Origin: an uncultured Filifactor sp.
GTDB taxonomy: Bacteria; Bacillota; Clostridia; Peptostreptococcales; Filifactoraceae
NCBI GenBank assembly: GCA_947254385.1
Contig: CAMYCP010000098.1
Span: 1-5,418 of the forward strand
Length of the DNA stretch: 5,418 nt
Direction: 5' to 3'
In this document: positions 1 to 5,407 of the stretch, piece after piece
How the letters are laid out: each line of letters begins with the position of its first letter
How positions within the stretch are numbered: position 1 is the stretch's first letter
Position numbers and translations under genes: made by a program
The notes under the pieces: generated by a model
What the model saw: the letters and a program-made list of their open reading frames with translations, nothing else
What the model was told of the DNA's origin: nothing
The model's database searches: none

Positions 1-6
1 GAATTT

Positions 7-12
7 TATACT
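7..12 (+). promoter_or_regulatory. Possible -10 box for the long selD leader
   Basis: TATACT differs from the sigma-70/sigma-A -10 consensus by one base and would start a transcript near position 18-20. The -35 region lies outside the window, so only half the promoter can be judged. If real, the selD mRNA carries a leader of about 220 nt containing the structures at 15-157. AT-rich DNA yields such hexamers by chance, so confidence is low. Confidence 0.25.
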
Positions 13-14
13 GA

Positions 15-157
15 AAAGCGATAAAAAATCATTAATGTTGTAACGCTTTAGTGTGGCTTTCCACACTCTCTCGGCTAAAAATTACGCCAAAATATGTTCT
101 ATGTAATAAATCTTCAAATTAAATTAGCCGGGATGCTTTTTAACAAGCTCGGCAATT
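15..157 (+). promoter_or_regulatory. Candidate structured leader RNA upstream of selD
   Basis: Several helices can be read here. AAAGCG (15-20) pairs with CGCTTT (44-49). AGTGTGG (50-56) pairs with CCACACT (61-67) around a CTTT loop. TCTCGGCTAA (69-78) pairs with TTAGCCGGGA (124-133) over ten pairs with one G-U, enclosing ATTAC (81-85) with GTAAT (103-107), and is followed by TTTTT at 137-141. The same middle strand, AATTAGCCG (122-130), can instead pair with CGGCAATT (150-157) with one bulged base. Two copies of CTCGGC therefore compete for one GCCGGG, the usual logic of a switch. I do not recognise a known riboswitch, T-box or tRNA. The pairings are seen; a regulatory role is inferred. Confidence 0.35.
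50..67 (+). other. Perfect 7-bp hairpin in the selD leader
   Basis: AGTGTGG and CCACACT form a perfect seven-pair stem closed by a CTTT tetraloop. No T-run follows it on either strand, so it does not look like an intrinsic terminator. It sits directly before one arm of the alternative helix at 69-78, which fits a fixed stem in a larger leader RNA. It could also be the remnant of a terminator of a gene outside the window. Confidence 0.5.
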
Positions 158-177
158 AATAAAACTTTAAACTTATG

Positions 178-206
178 TTCACGATAAATTAAGCTATTTT
201 TATTAG
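178..206 (+). promoter_or_regulatory. Alternative promoter proximal to selD
   Basis: TTCACG (178-183) and TATTAG (201-206) each match the sigma-70/sigma-A consensus at four of six positions and are 17 bases apart. Transcription would begin near 213, giving a short leader of about 25-35 nt without the structured segment. This competes with the promoter proposed at 7-12; both could exist. Weak match in AT-rich DNA. Confidence 0.25.
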
Positions 207-231
207 ATAACGGTATTACATATTTTTAAAA

Positions 232-249
232 AAGGAAGTGATACACATA
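232..249 (+). promoter_or_regulatory. selD ribosome binding site that questions the start codon
   Basis: AAGGAAGTGAT (232-242) matches the full anti-Shine-Dalgarno complement AAGGAGGTGAT at ten of eleven bases. The GTG at 238-240, the only standard start in frame, lies inside this site and so has almost no spacing. Normal spacing would put initiation at about 244-248, where the in-frame codon is ATA at 247-249. No in-frame ATG, GTG or TTG exists between the upstream stop (TAA 208-210) and the catalytic Cys codon (271-273), apart from the GTG at 238. Initiation at ATA, or unusual use of GTG, is therefore required. Confidence 0.5.
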
Positions 250-1254
250 AAACTCAATGTATGTGGAGGGTGTAACGCCAAAATAGGTCCCAGAGATTTA
301 AACGATATTTTGAAAAATCTGTCGATTTACGACAGAAGCGAAGTACTGTTAGGCTTTGACGGTAATGAAGACGGGGCGGTAATTAAGATATCGGATAAGC
401 AGGCGATTGTAACTTCTGTGGACTTTTTTCCTCCGATGCTTGAAGAACCGTATATATTCGGCAAAGTTGCCGCCGTAAACGCCCTTTCCGATTTGTACGC
501 CATGGGAGCAACACCCATAAGCGCAATGAACATCGTTTGTTTTCCGGAAGAAGAGGATTTGAAAACGCTCGGTGATATATTGCGTGGAGGTGCGGATGTT
601 TGTAAAGAGGCAAAATGTTGCTTAACCGGCGGTCATTCCATTCACGATCCCAAAATTAAATACGGCTTGTCGGTTACAGGTATTGCCGATTTAACGAAAA
701 TTGTCCGTAACAACACCCCATGCGTAGGCGACGCTTTAATTTTGACCAAGCCTTTAGGCGTGTCGCTTTTAATGAACGCTTACAGTGTAGGAGAAACAAA
801 AAAAGAGTATTTTGATTCGGCGGTAAATTCCATGCTGAAACTCAACAAAGAGGCATCGGAAGTTTTATCGACTTTTAAACTCCACTCCATGACCGACGTC
901 ACGGGCTTCGGCTTGGCGGGACACCTTACGGAGATGTGCAAAAATTTTTCGGCGCATATAATAAGCGACAATTTACCGGTGCTTAAAGGTGCAAAAGATG
1001 CCGCGCAAAACTTTTTATTTACGGCGGGCGCTCAAAGAAACCGCCATGCTTTTTATGACAAAATCTGTTTTATTAAAAACGACTTCGTGACCGAAGAAAT
1101 AATGTTCGACCCGCAAACATCCGGGGGACTTCTTGCGGCTTTACCCGAAGAAGAAAGTAAAAAGGCGTTAAGCCTACTAAAAGAAACCGGTCACGATGCC
1201 GCAATGATAGGTACGGTTAAGGAACAAAGAGAATACAAAATTTATGTGAGGTAA
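238..1254 (+). CDS. selD: Selenide, water dikinase (selenophosphate synthetase)
   Basis: SelD makes selenophosphate from selenide and ATP, the activated selenium donor for selenocysteine, selenouridine in tRNA, or the labile selenium cofactor of some molybdenum hydroxylases. Visible family marks are the catalytic Cys/Lys pair C12 and K15 (CGGCNAK, matching E. coli C17 and K20), NEDGAV at 43-48, VDFFPP at 61-66, NALSDLYAMGA at 81-91, GGHSIHDP at 131-138, TDVTGFGLAGH at 219-229 and PQTSGG at 292-297. The 338 residues are close to the usual 340-350. The active-site residue is Cys (TGT 271-273), not Sec. An extra Cys at position 9 makes a CxxC. It is first in a four-gene operon; yedF starts 5 bases downstream. 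The GTG start is uncertain: the ribosome binding site overlaps it and favours ATA at 247, which would give a 335-residue protein starting MKLNVCGGC. Function is very secure; the N-terminus is not. Confidence 0.97.
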   Translation: MIHIKLNVCGGCNAKIGPRDLNDILKNLSIYDRSEVLLGFDGNEDGAVIKISDKQAIVTSVDFFPPMLEEPYIFGKVAAVNALSDLYAMGATPISAMNIVCFPEEEDLKTLGDILRGGADVCKEAKCCLTGGHSIHDPKIKYGLSVTGIADLTKIVRNNTPCVGDALILTKPLGVSLLMNAYSVGETKKEYFDSAVNSMLKLNKEASEVLSTFKLHSMTDVTGFGLAGHLTEMCKNFSAHIISDNLPVLKGAKDAAQNFLFTAGAQRNRHAFYDKICFIKNDFVTEEIMFDPQTSGGLLAALPEEESKKALSLLKETGHDAAMIGTVKEQREYKIYVR

Positions 1255-1259
1255 TTAAA

Positions 1260-1847
1260 ATGAAAGAAATCAATGCAATGGGACTTGCCTGCCCGAGACC
1301 TGTAATACTGGCAAAAAAAGCTATAAGAGAAGAAAATCCCGCTGAACTTTTAGTTTTCGTGGACAATAAAATAGCTACCGAAAATTTAAGCAAAATGGCT
1401 GAACAACTGGGCTTTATTGCTGAAATAGAAGAAGAGTCAAAGCAAAAATACAACGTAAAACTTCACAAGAAGGGTGAGGCGGTAGAAAAAGAAATACAAA
1501 ACGAAACCGGCGGAAAATATATAGTAGTTATTTCATCGGACAAGCTCGGCACCGGAGAAGAAAGATTTTCCAAAACCTTGCTTGAGGGCTTTATTTACGC
1601 TTTAAGCGAACAGGATACCGTGCCGACATATGTAATATTTTATAATCATGGAGTTTTCTTAACTACGGAAAACGAAAAAACCGTATCCGATTTAAAGAAT
1701 CTTGAAGAAAAAGGCGCACAAATTCTCTCATGCGGATTATGTTTGGATAACTACAACTTAAAAGAAAAACTTAAAGTCGGCAAAGCAACGAATATGTACC
1801 GGATATGTGAACTTCAAATTCAGTACAAAACCGTAAAGCCATGCTGA
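1260..1847 (+). CDS. yedF: Selenium metabolism protein YedF (TusA-like plus DsrE-like)
   Basis: This two-domain thiol protein has an N-terminal SirA/TusA-like domain (about 1-72) with the hallmark CPxP at C11-P14 in GLACPRPV. A charged linker leads to a C-terminal DsrE/F-like domain (about 86-195) with the CxxC stretch SCGLCLDNYNL (C158, C161). The layout and 195-residue length match the family named selenium metabolism protein YedF (TIGR03527, from memory), which tracks with selD in genomes. By analogy with TusA, C11 probably carries persulfide or perselenide towards SelD; this is inferred. A GAGG site at 1248-1251 stands 8 bases before the ATG, inside the selD stop region, and the intergenic gap is only 5 bases. 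The protein ends in a free Cys (C195). Its last codons overlap the next gene by 7 bases (ATGCTGA at 1841-1847), which suggests coupled translation. Confidence 0.92.
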   Translation: MKEINAMGLACPRPVILAKKAIREENPAELLVFVDNKIATENLSKMAEQLGFIAEIEEESKQKYNVKLHKKGEAVEKEIQNETGGKYIVVISSDKLGTGEERFSKTLLEGFIYALSEQDTVPTYVIFYNHGVFLTTENEKTVSDLKNLEEKGAQILSCGLCLDNYNLKEKLKVGKATNMYRICELQIQYKTVKPC

Positions 1848-2041
1848 ATTATATAATTTTCAAGACTGCATCCGATGCCATGATGGCGGACGATTCAATA
1901 CATTTGGACGGCGTGAGGTTAATCCCTTTGCCGTCCAAATTTTCAAAAGGGTGCGGACTTTGTCTCAAAGTTGAACTCAATATAGACGAAGTTGAACGAA
2001 TCTTAAAGGAAAAAAACATTGACTATGATAAACGAACATGA
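1841..2041 (+). CDS. DUF3343 putative Se/S carrier-like small protein
   Basis: This 66-residue protein fits the DUF3343 / Se_S_carrier family (PF11823, from memory). It has a short beta strand (YIIFKT), a helix-forming AMMADD segment, the GVRLIPLP stretch at 24-31, and the cysteine motif KGCGLCLKV with C38 and C41. A C-terminal helical segment (about 48-60) completes the fold. No enzyme activity is known to me; a role as a small thiol carrier in selenium or sulfur transfer rests on its constant company with selD, yedF and desulfurase-like genes. The ATG overlaps the yedF stop by 7 bases and has no clear ribosome binding site, so translation probably depends on ribosomes finishing yedF. Its 3' end overlaps the next gene by 17-23 bases. 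The CGLC repeats the YedF C-terminal motif; as I recall, many family members have only the first Cys here. Confidence 0.85.
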   Translation: MLNYIIFKTASDAMMADDSIHLDGVRLIPLPSKFSKGCGLCLKVELNIDEVERILKEKNIDYDKRT

Positions 2042-3155
2042 AATCTATTTAAATAATGCGGCAACCACTCTCAAAAAACCGCCTGCCGTAGCGGAGGCGG
2101 TTTTTCATGCAATTTCGGATCAAAATTTTGCAAATCCGTCACGAGGTTTTAATTTTTCCTCACAAAATGCCGCACATACGGTCTTTAACGCCAGAAAAAC
2201 CGTAGCTGAACTTTTTAATATAACAGATCCGAGAAAAATAGTTTTTACCGAAAACGTGACGGCGGCGCTTAATATTGCGATTAGAAGTTTCGTATCTCAA
2301 AATGCTCATATCATAACTACCGAAAACGAGCACAACTCCGTGCTTCGTCCGTTATATCAACACGGAAATTTAAGTTTTGTAAGATTAAATCCGGACGGTA
2401 CGTTAAGATATAAAGATTTTATCAAAAATTTAAAACCCGAAACGGAGGCTGTGGTTGTATCTCACGCATCCAACGTTTCGGGAATAATAACGGATATCGA
2501 CTATATATATGAATTTTGCCGAAAATACAATCTCCTCTTGATAGTCGACGGAGCGCAAAGTGCAGGGCATTTTAAAATCGACCTGTCGAATAAAGAAGAT
2601 ACAGTGTACTGTTTTACCGGCCACAAAGGACTTTACGGCCCGCAAGGCACGGGAGGAATGATTGTTATAACGGACAGAAAAGCACATGAAGTTTTTAGCG
2701 GCGGTACCGGTTTTGACTCTTTCAATCATTTTATGCCGGACACACTCCCTGAAATTTTTGAAACCGGTACACGCAACATTCCGGCAATAGCAGGGTTATG
2801 TGCAGGTATAAAATTCATTCAAAATTTCGGTATAGACAAAATTGAAAAAGACGGCACGGAAAAAATCAACCGCATCATTCACGCCTTAAAGCAAAATAAA
2901 AATATCGAACTCTATCACAATACGGATGTAAACAGGGTTGCAATAGTATCATTCAATTACAAAGGTCTTTCGTCCGAAGAAACTGAGGGAATACTCTCAT
3001 CGCACAAAATAAGCGTCCGTTCCGGAATACACTGCGCCCCGCTGCACCATAAAGCCATGCACACCGAAAACCGCGGCATGGTGAGAGTATCCCTCTCCAT
3101 ATTCAACACTGATGATGAAATCCGAAGATTTTTGGAAATAATAAGAGAAATCTAA
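2019..3155 (+). CDS. Class V aminotransferase, cysteine desulfurase family
   Basis: This PLP enzyme of the NifS/Csd fold type I group likely removes sulfur or selenium from cysteine or selenocysteine as an enzyme-bound persulfide or selenide. Visible marks, numbered from the TTG: IYLNNAATT at 9-17, ENEHNS with the PLP-stacking H105, SHASNVSG at 148-155, VDGAQSAGH with D177 and Q180, the Schiff-base lysine K203 in FTGHKGLYGPQG, the catalytic C339 in VRSGIHCAP, and R356 in MVRVSLS for the substrate carboxylate. The 378 residues match TIGR01977 (EF2568 type, from memory), whose genes sit beside selD in enterococci and clostridia. AAAGGA (2005-2010) is 8 bases from the TTG at 2019 and 14 from the ATG at 2025, so I kept the TTG; the ATG start, two residues shorter, remains possible. 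Selenocysteine versus cysteine preference cannot be read from the sequence. The gene is last in the operon. Confidence 0.93.
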   Translation: MTMINEHEIYLNNAATTLKKPPAVAEAVFHAISDQNFANPSRGFNFSSQNAAHTVFNARKTVAELFNITDPRKIVFTENVTAALNIAIRSFVSQNAHIITTENEHNSVLRPLYQHGNLSFVRLNPDGTLRYKDFIKNLKPETEAVVVSHASNVSGIITDIDYIYEFCRKYNLLLIVDGAQSAGHFKIDLSNKEDTVYCFTGHKGLYGPQGTGGMIVITDRKAHEVFSGGTGFDSFNHFMPDTLPEIFETGTRNIPAIAGLCAGIKFIQNFGIDKIEKDGTEKINRIIHALKQNKNIELYHNTDVNRVAIVSFNYKGLSSEETEGILSSHKISVRSGIHCAPLHHKAMHTENRGMVRVSLSIFNTDDEIRRFLEIIREI

Positions 3156-3160
3156 ATTTA
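3153..3160. other. Convergent stop-codon palindrome
   Basis: The palindrome TAAATTTA supplies the TAA of the desulfurase gene on the + strand (3153-3155) and the TAA of uraA on the - strand (3158-3160). Only two bases lie between the coding regions. No GC-rich hairpin followed by a T-run is visible on either strand around it, so both transcripts probably run into the opposing gene before stopping. Confidence 0.9.
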
Positions 3161-4402
3161 TGCCCTAAATTCGCTGGCGTTTAAAATACGGTTTAAAATA
3201 ACGCCGAAAAGTGCGGCAAGGCTAAGTCCTGAAAGCGTTGCGGTTTCATTTATCGGTATGGTTATGTCAAGTCCGATATGTGAACCCAAGCCGACAACTA
3301 ATATAGTAGCCATTACGACTATATTTACAAAATTAAATTTCACTTTATTGTCATGTATATTCTTAAACCCTATAAATGCTATCATTGAAAAGAGCATAAC
3401 CGATATACCGCCCATAACCGCAGTCGGGATACTGTTTAAAAATCCTCCGATTTTACCTACCATTGCAAGCAGAATCGCAAAACAAGCGGCTATACGCAGT
3501 ATTTGGGGATTGTAATTTTTGGTAATGGCAAGCACGCCCGTATTTTCACCATAGGTAGTGTTGGCAGGCCCTCCTAAAAGTCCGGCTACTACAGTTGCCA
3601 AGCCGTCTCCTAAAAGTGTACGGTTTAATCCCGGATCTTCGATGAAGTTTTCTCCAACCACCGCCCCGTTGGTTGTTATATCGCCTATATGTTCCATAAA
3701 CACAGCAAGTACGACGGGAGTTATTATAAGTATGGCTCCCAAATCAAATTTCGGTGCGGTAAAATTCGGTATTTGAAACCACGGTGCATTCATAACCGTA
3801 CTGATATCAACCTTACTAAGCAGAAAAGAAACAATGTAACCTACAGCTACGGCGGTGATTATGGAAAGTTGCTTAAAAAATCCCTTGCCGAAAAATGAAA
3901 TCAAAAGTGCGCACGAAAGTGTTACGGCAGATATAATATAATTTTGAGACGCCATAGACACCGCCGTAGGTAAAAGATTAAACCCTATAACTATTATCAT
4001 AGGCCCCACAACTTGTGAAGGAAAATATGCGGTTATTTTCTTGACGCCTATCTTTTTTATCACGAAAGACATCACGACATAACAAAGCCCGGCAACTATT
4101 ATTCCACCTTGCGCATAAGAAAGATCCTTATACAAATTTCCGACCGCTGTAATAGCGGGAATAAAAGCGAAAGACGAGCCTAAAAATACCGGTACCTTGC
4201 GTTTGGTGCAGAAATGAAATATCAATGTGCCAAAACCCGCACAAAAAAGCGCCACCGAAATATCCATACCTGTCAATATAGGTACGAGTACGGTTGCGCC
4301 GAACATAGCAATCAAATGTTGCAAAGCTAAAACGGTTTTTTTAGCCGCCTCAACGGTATCAATTGATGCGGTTTTAACAGGCTTGATAATTTGTTCGGAC
4401 AT
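3158..4402 (-). CDS. uraA: Uracil permease (NCS2 / nucleobase:cation symporter-2)
   Basis: This integral membrane protein imports uracil, probably with protons, for salvage through a uracil phosphoribosyltransferase. From the ATG at 4402 it has 414 residues, close to E. coli UraA (429). About 12-14 hydrophobic segments run from residue 24 to 406. Diagnostic motifs are LQHLIAMFGATVLVP at 27-41, VFLGSSFAFIP at 72-82, the uracil-contacting glutamates E237 (FMEHIGD) and E286 (NTTYGENTGV), DPGLNRTLLGDG at 256-267 and the IPTAVMGG loop at 325-332. Uracil rather than xanthine or uric acid is supported by the NTTYGEN motif and the pyrR neighbour. I set the start at 4402 because AAAGGGGAG (4417-4409) lies 6 bases upstream; an upstream in-frame TTG at 4426 and ATG at 4420 have no such site. 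It lies downstream of pyrR on the same strand after a 362-base gap, so it may be read from its own promoter as well as from pyrR. Confidence 0.95.
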   Translation of the reverse strand: MSEQIIKPVKTASIDTVEAAKKTVLALQHLIAMFGATVLVPILTGMDISVALFCAGFGTLIFHFCTKRKVPVFLGSSFAFIPAITAVGNLYKDLSYAQGGIIVAGLCYVVMSFVIKKIGVKKITAYFPSQVVGPMIIVIGFNLLPTAVSMASQNYIISAVTLSCALLISFFGKGFFKQLSIITAVAVGYIVSFLLSKVDISTVMNAPWFQIPNFTAPKFDLGAILIITPVVLAVFMEHIGDITTNGAVVGENFIEDPGLNRTLLGDGLATVVAGLLGGPANTTYGENTGVLAITKNYNPQILRIAACFAILLAMVGKIGGFLNSIPTAVMGGISVMLFSMIAFIGFKNIHDNKVKFNFVNIVVMATILVVGLGSHIGLDITIPINETATLSGLSLAALFGVILNRILNASEFRA

Positions 4403-4408
4403 GAAAAA

Positions 4409-4417
4409 CTCCCCTTT
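4409..4417 (-). promoter_or_regulatory. uraA ribosome binding site
   Basis: On the - strand AAAGGGGAG stands 6 bases before the ATG at 4402-4400. This fixes the start, since the longer reading frame from TTG 4426 would place the site inside the coding region. Confidence 0.85.
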
Positions 4418-4459
4418 CATAAACAAAGTTTAATGAAAAAACATAACACTACTCTTAAC

Positions 4460-4524
4460 ACAAAGTTGCATAAAAATCGCAGTATTAATTTTCACCTTAG
4501 AATTTTTTTGTAATACAACTTTAT
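4460..4524 (-). promoter_or_regulatory. Long-range helix in the uraA leader
   Basis: In the - strand RNA, AUAAAGUUGUA (4524-4514) can pair with UGCAACUUUGU (4470-4460) over eleven pairs with two G-U wobbles, enclosing 43 nt. The distal part, ACAAAGTT on the + strand (4460-4467), is repeated at 4423-4430 beside the ribosome binding site and can pair with the same upstream strand over eight pairs. A weak hairpin leading to the U6 run at 4441-4436 shares the distal arm. This could be a regulatory leader; in AT-rich DNA it could also be chance. Confidence 0.25.
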
Positions 4525-4560
4525 GATAAATTCCGCTTAAGACATTTTTAAAAGAAAGTA

Positions 4561-4569
4561 AGTATACCA
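4561..4569 (-). promoter_or_regulatory. Possible extended -10 promoter for uraA
   Basis: On the - strand TGGTATACT gives an extended -10 (TGn followed by TATACT, one mismatch to TATAAT). The hexamer 17 bases upstream, TCCGTT, is a poor -35, which extended -10 promoters tolerate. Transcription would start near 4554 and give a leader of about 150 nt before uraA. Confidence 0.4.
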
Positions 4570-4764
4570 CTAACATTTTATATAACGGAAATATATAAAA
4601 ACTGATAAAATCAAAAAAATAGAATTTGACACATTGCAAAATAAATATTTTATTTTTTGAAAATTAAGTTTTTAAAGATGATATAATATCAGCCGTTTAA
4701 CCATATCATACAATCCATATGGATATTTTCGACAATTTATTATAAACATTTATAATTTACTATA

Positions 4765-5283
4765 TCAGATCATTATCCATACACTCATGTCGTCGGAATT
4801 TTCAGAACTTACATAAATACTCTCCTCGACCGACGTAGGCACATTTTTACCTACATAATCCGCTCTTATAGGTAGCTCCCTATGTCCTCTGTCTATTAAC
4901 ACCGCAAGTTGTATCAGTGCGGGTCTGCCCTGATCTATAATCGCGTCCATTGCCGCTCTTATCGTGCGTCCCGTATATAACACATCGTCCACCAATATAA
5001 TTTTTTTGCCGTCTATCGGAAAATTAAATTTGATTATCGGATCATCTTTCTTTACAACATCATCCCTATAAGCACTCACATCTATACGATCGATTAAAAC
5101 CTCGGTATTTTCAATCTCGTTTATTCTTTGCGCAATCATATCGGCAATCGGAATACCCTTCTTGTATATTCCAAGCAAAACCAAACCTTCAGAACCTTTA
5201 TTTTTCTCCAAAATCTCATGGCTTATGCGTGTCACTGCGCGCTTAACCGCCGCCGTATCCATAATACGCGCCTTTTTAGTCAA
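4765..5283 (-). CDS. pyrR: PyrR: pyrimidine operon attenuator / uracil phosphoribosyltransferase
   Basis: PyrR senses UMP/UTP against PRPP and binds hairpins in pyrimidine-gene leaders to promote termination; most members also have UPRTase activity. The 172 residues resemble B. subtilis PyrR (181) throughout: RAVTRISHEILEKNKG at 15-30, LLGIYKKGIPIA at 36-47, ID and AYRDD at 67-75, the PRPP loop IILVDDVLYTGRTIRA at 95-110, and QLAVLIDRGHRELPIRADYV at 125-144, then GKNVPTS. The PRPP loop is intact, so catalysis is plausible. The C-terminus is shorter and ends SDDMSVWIMI, unlike the B. subtilis tail. The start is TTG at 5283-5281, chosen because AAGGAGG (5295-5289) lies 5 bases upstream; the next Met is at residue 8 without a site. 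It is the first gene of the unit, followed by uraA, and its own leader carries the PyrR attenuator, so it is very likely autoregulated by uridine nucleotides. Confidence 0.97.
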   Translation of the reverse strand: MTKKARIMDTAAVKRAVTRISHEILEKNKGSEGLVLLGIYKKGIPIADMIAQRINEIENTEVLIDRIDVSAYRDDVVKKDDPIIKFNFPIDGKKIILVDDVLYTGRTIRAAMDAIIDQGRPALIQLAVLIDRGHRELPIRADYVGKNVPTSVEESIYVSSENSDDMSVWIMI

Positions 5284-5288
5284 ACCTG

Positions 5289-5295
5289 CCTCCTT
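5289..5295 (-). promoter_or_regulatory. pyrR ribosome binding site
   Basis: A perfect AAGGAGG on the - strand lies 5 bases before the TTG start codon at 5283-5281. It decides for the TTG start and lies downstream of the leader terminator, so it is only transcribed when termination fails. Confidence 0.9.
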
Positions 5296-5310
5296 TTAAA
5301 ATTTTTTGAC

Positions 5311-5345
5311 AAATAAAAAACTCTCCGCATACAAGATACGAAGAG
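5311..5345 (-). terminator. Intrinsic terminator of the pyrR attenuator
   Basis: In the - strand RNA CUCUUCGUAU (5345-5336) pairs with AUGCGGAGAG (5330-5321) over ten base pairs, two of them G-U, around a CUUGU loop. The U-rich run UUUUUUAUUU (5320-5311) follows at once. It lies in the leader between promoter and pyrR start, the place expected for an attenuator rather than for an end-of-operon terminator. Confidence 0.9.
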
Positions 5346-5388
5346 CCTAAAAAACTACCCAAAATTCACCTTTCATGTATCTCGTACA
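5328..5388 (-). promoter_or_regulatory. Antiterminator helix of the pyrR leader
   Basis: UGUACGAGAUAC (5388-5377) can pair with GUAUCUUGUAUG (5339-5328) over twelve continuous pairs, three of them G-U. The upstream strand comes from the upper stem and loop of the PyrR-binding hairpin; the downstream strand covers the 5' arm and loop of the terminator. The helix therefore excludes both. This is the classical PyrR logic: PyrR with UMP/UTP holds the upstream hairpin, frees the terminator and stops transcription. Confidence 0.8.
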
Positions 5389-5398
5389 TCATTAAAGG
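5369..5398 (-). promoter_or_regulatory. PyrR-binding RNA hairpin (anti-antiterminator)
   Basis: The - strand RNA has a lower stem CCUUU (5398-5394) with AAAGG (5373-5369), an asymmetric internal loop, an upper stem AUGUA (5389-5385) with UACAU (5379-5375), and a CGAGA loop. This keeps the hallmarks I recall for PyrR sites: UUUAA on the 5' side, a loop ending GAGA, and AAGG closing the 3' side. The upper stem is AU-rich rather than the GUCC/GGCU type of B. subtilis, so affinity may differ. Confidence 0.82.
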
Positions 5399-5407
5399 AT
5401 TTTAGAT

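Larger units (their letters stand above)
4427..4764. other. AT-rich intergenic region between pyrR and uraA
   Basis: No convincing gene is present. Notable content: an AT-only dyad with arms ATTATAAA and TTTATAAT (4739-4756) just after the pyrR stop; the 12-base palindrome ATCCATATGGAT (4713-4724); the 13-base odd palindrome TGATATAATATCA (4679-4691); and the promoter and leader features listed separately at 4561-4569 and 4460-4524. No strong GC-rich terminator for pyrR is visible, so pyrR readthrough into uraA is possible. I looked for a second PyrR-binding site (TTTAA, a GAGA-type loop, then AAGG) and found none. Confidence 0.6.

Noticed and set aside
1..237. A tRNA-Sec gene, T-box or SECIS element near selD
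   Set aside because: I found no tRNA arms, no T-box motif and no coding UGA followed by a suitable hairpin.
1839..1859. The yedF UGA stop read as selenocysteine (Cys-Sec at the C-terminus)
   Set aside because: Readthrough would add only Sec, two Ile and then TAA. No SECIS-like hairpin follows, the protein already has the expected family length, and the TGA is explained by the ATGCTGA overlap with the next gene.
3258..3898. Open frames on the + strand across uraA
   Set aside because: They lie antisense to a clear permease gene, match no family I recognise and lack ribosome binding sites.
4430..4639. A 69-codon open frame on the - strand between pyrR and uraA
   Set aside because: It starts with TTG, has no ribosome binding site, shows composition typical of translated AT-rich noncoding DNA, and overlaps the likely uraA promoter and leader.
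4626..4687. + strand promoter signals (TTGACA at 4626; TTGAAA at 4657 with TATAAT at 4682)
   Set aside because: The first lacks a good -10 at the right distance and the second has a 19-base spacer. Nothing downstream on the + strand looks like a gene or RNA, only antisense to pyrR.
5347..5376. A nine-codon leader peptide frame (MKGEFWVVF) in the pyrR leader
   Set aside because: Its ATG lies in the 3' arm of the PyrR-binding hairpin without a proper ribosome binding site, and the bases are fully accounted for by the attenuator. It shows no codon run suggesting ribosome-mediated attenuation.
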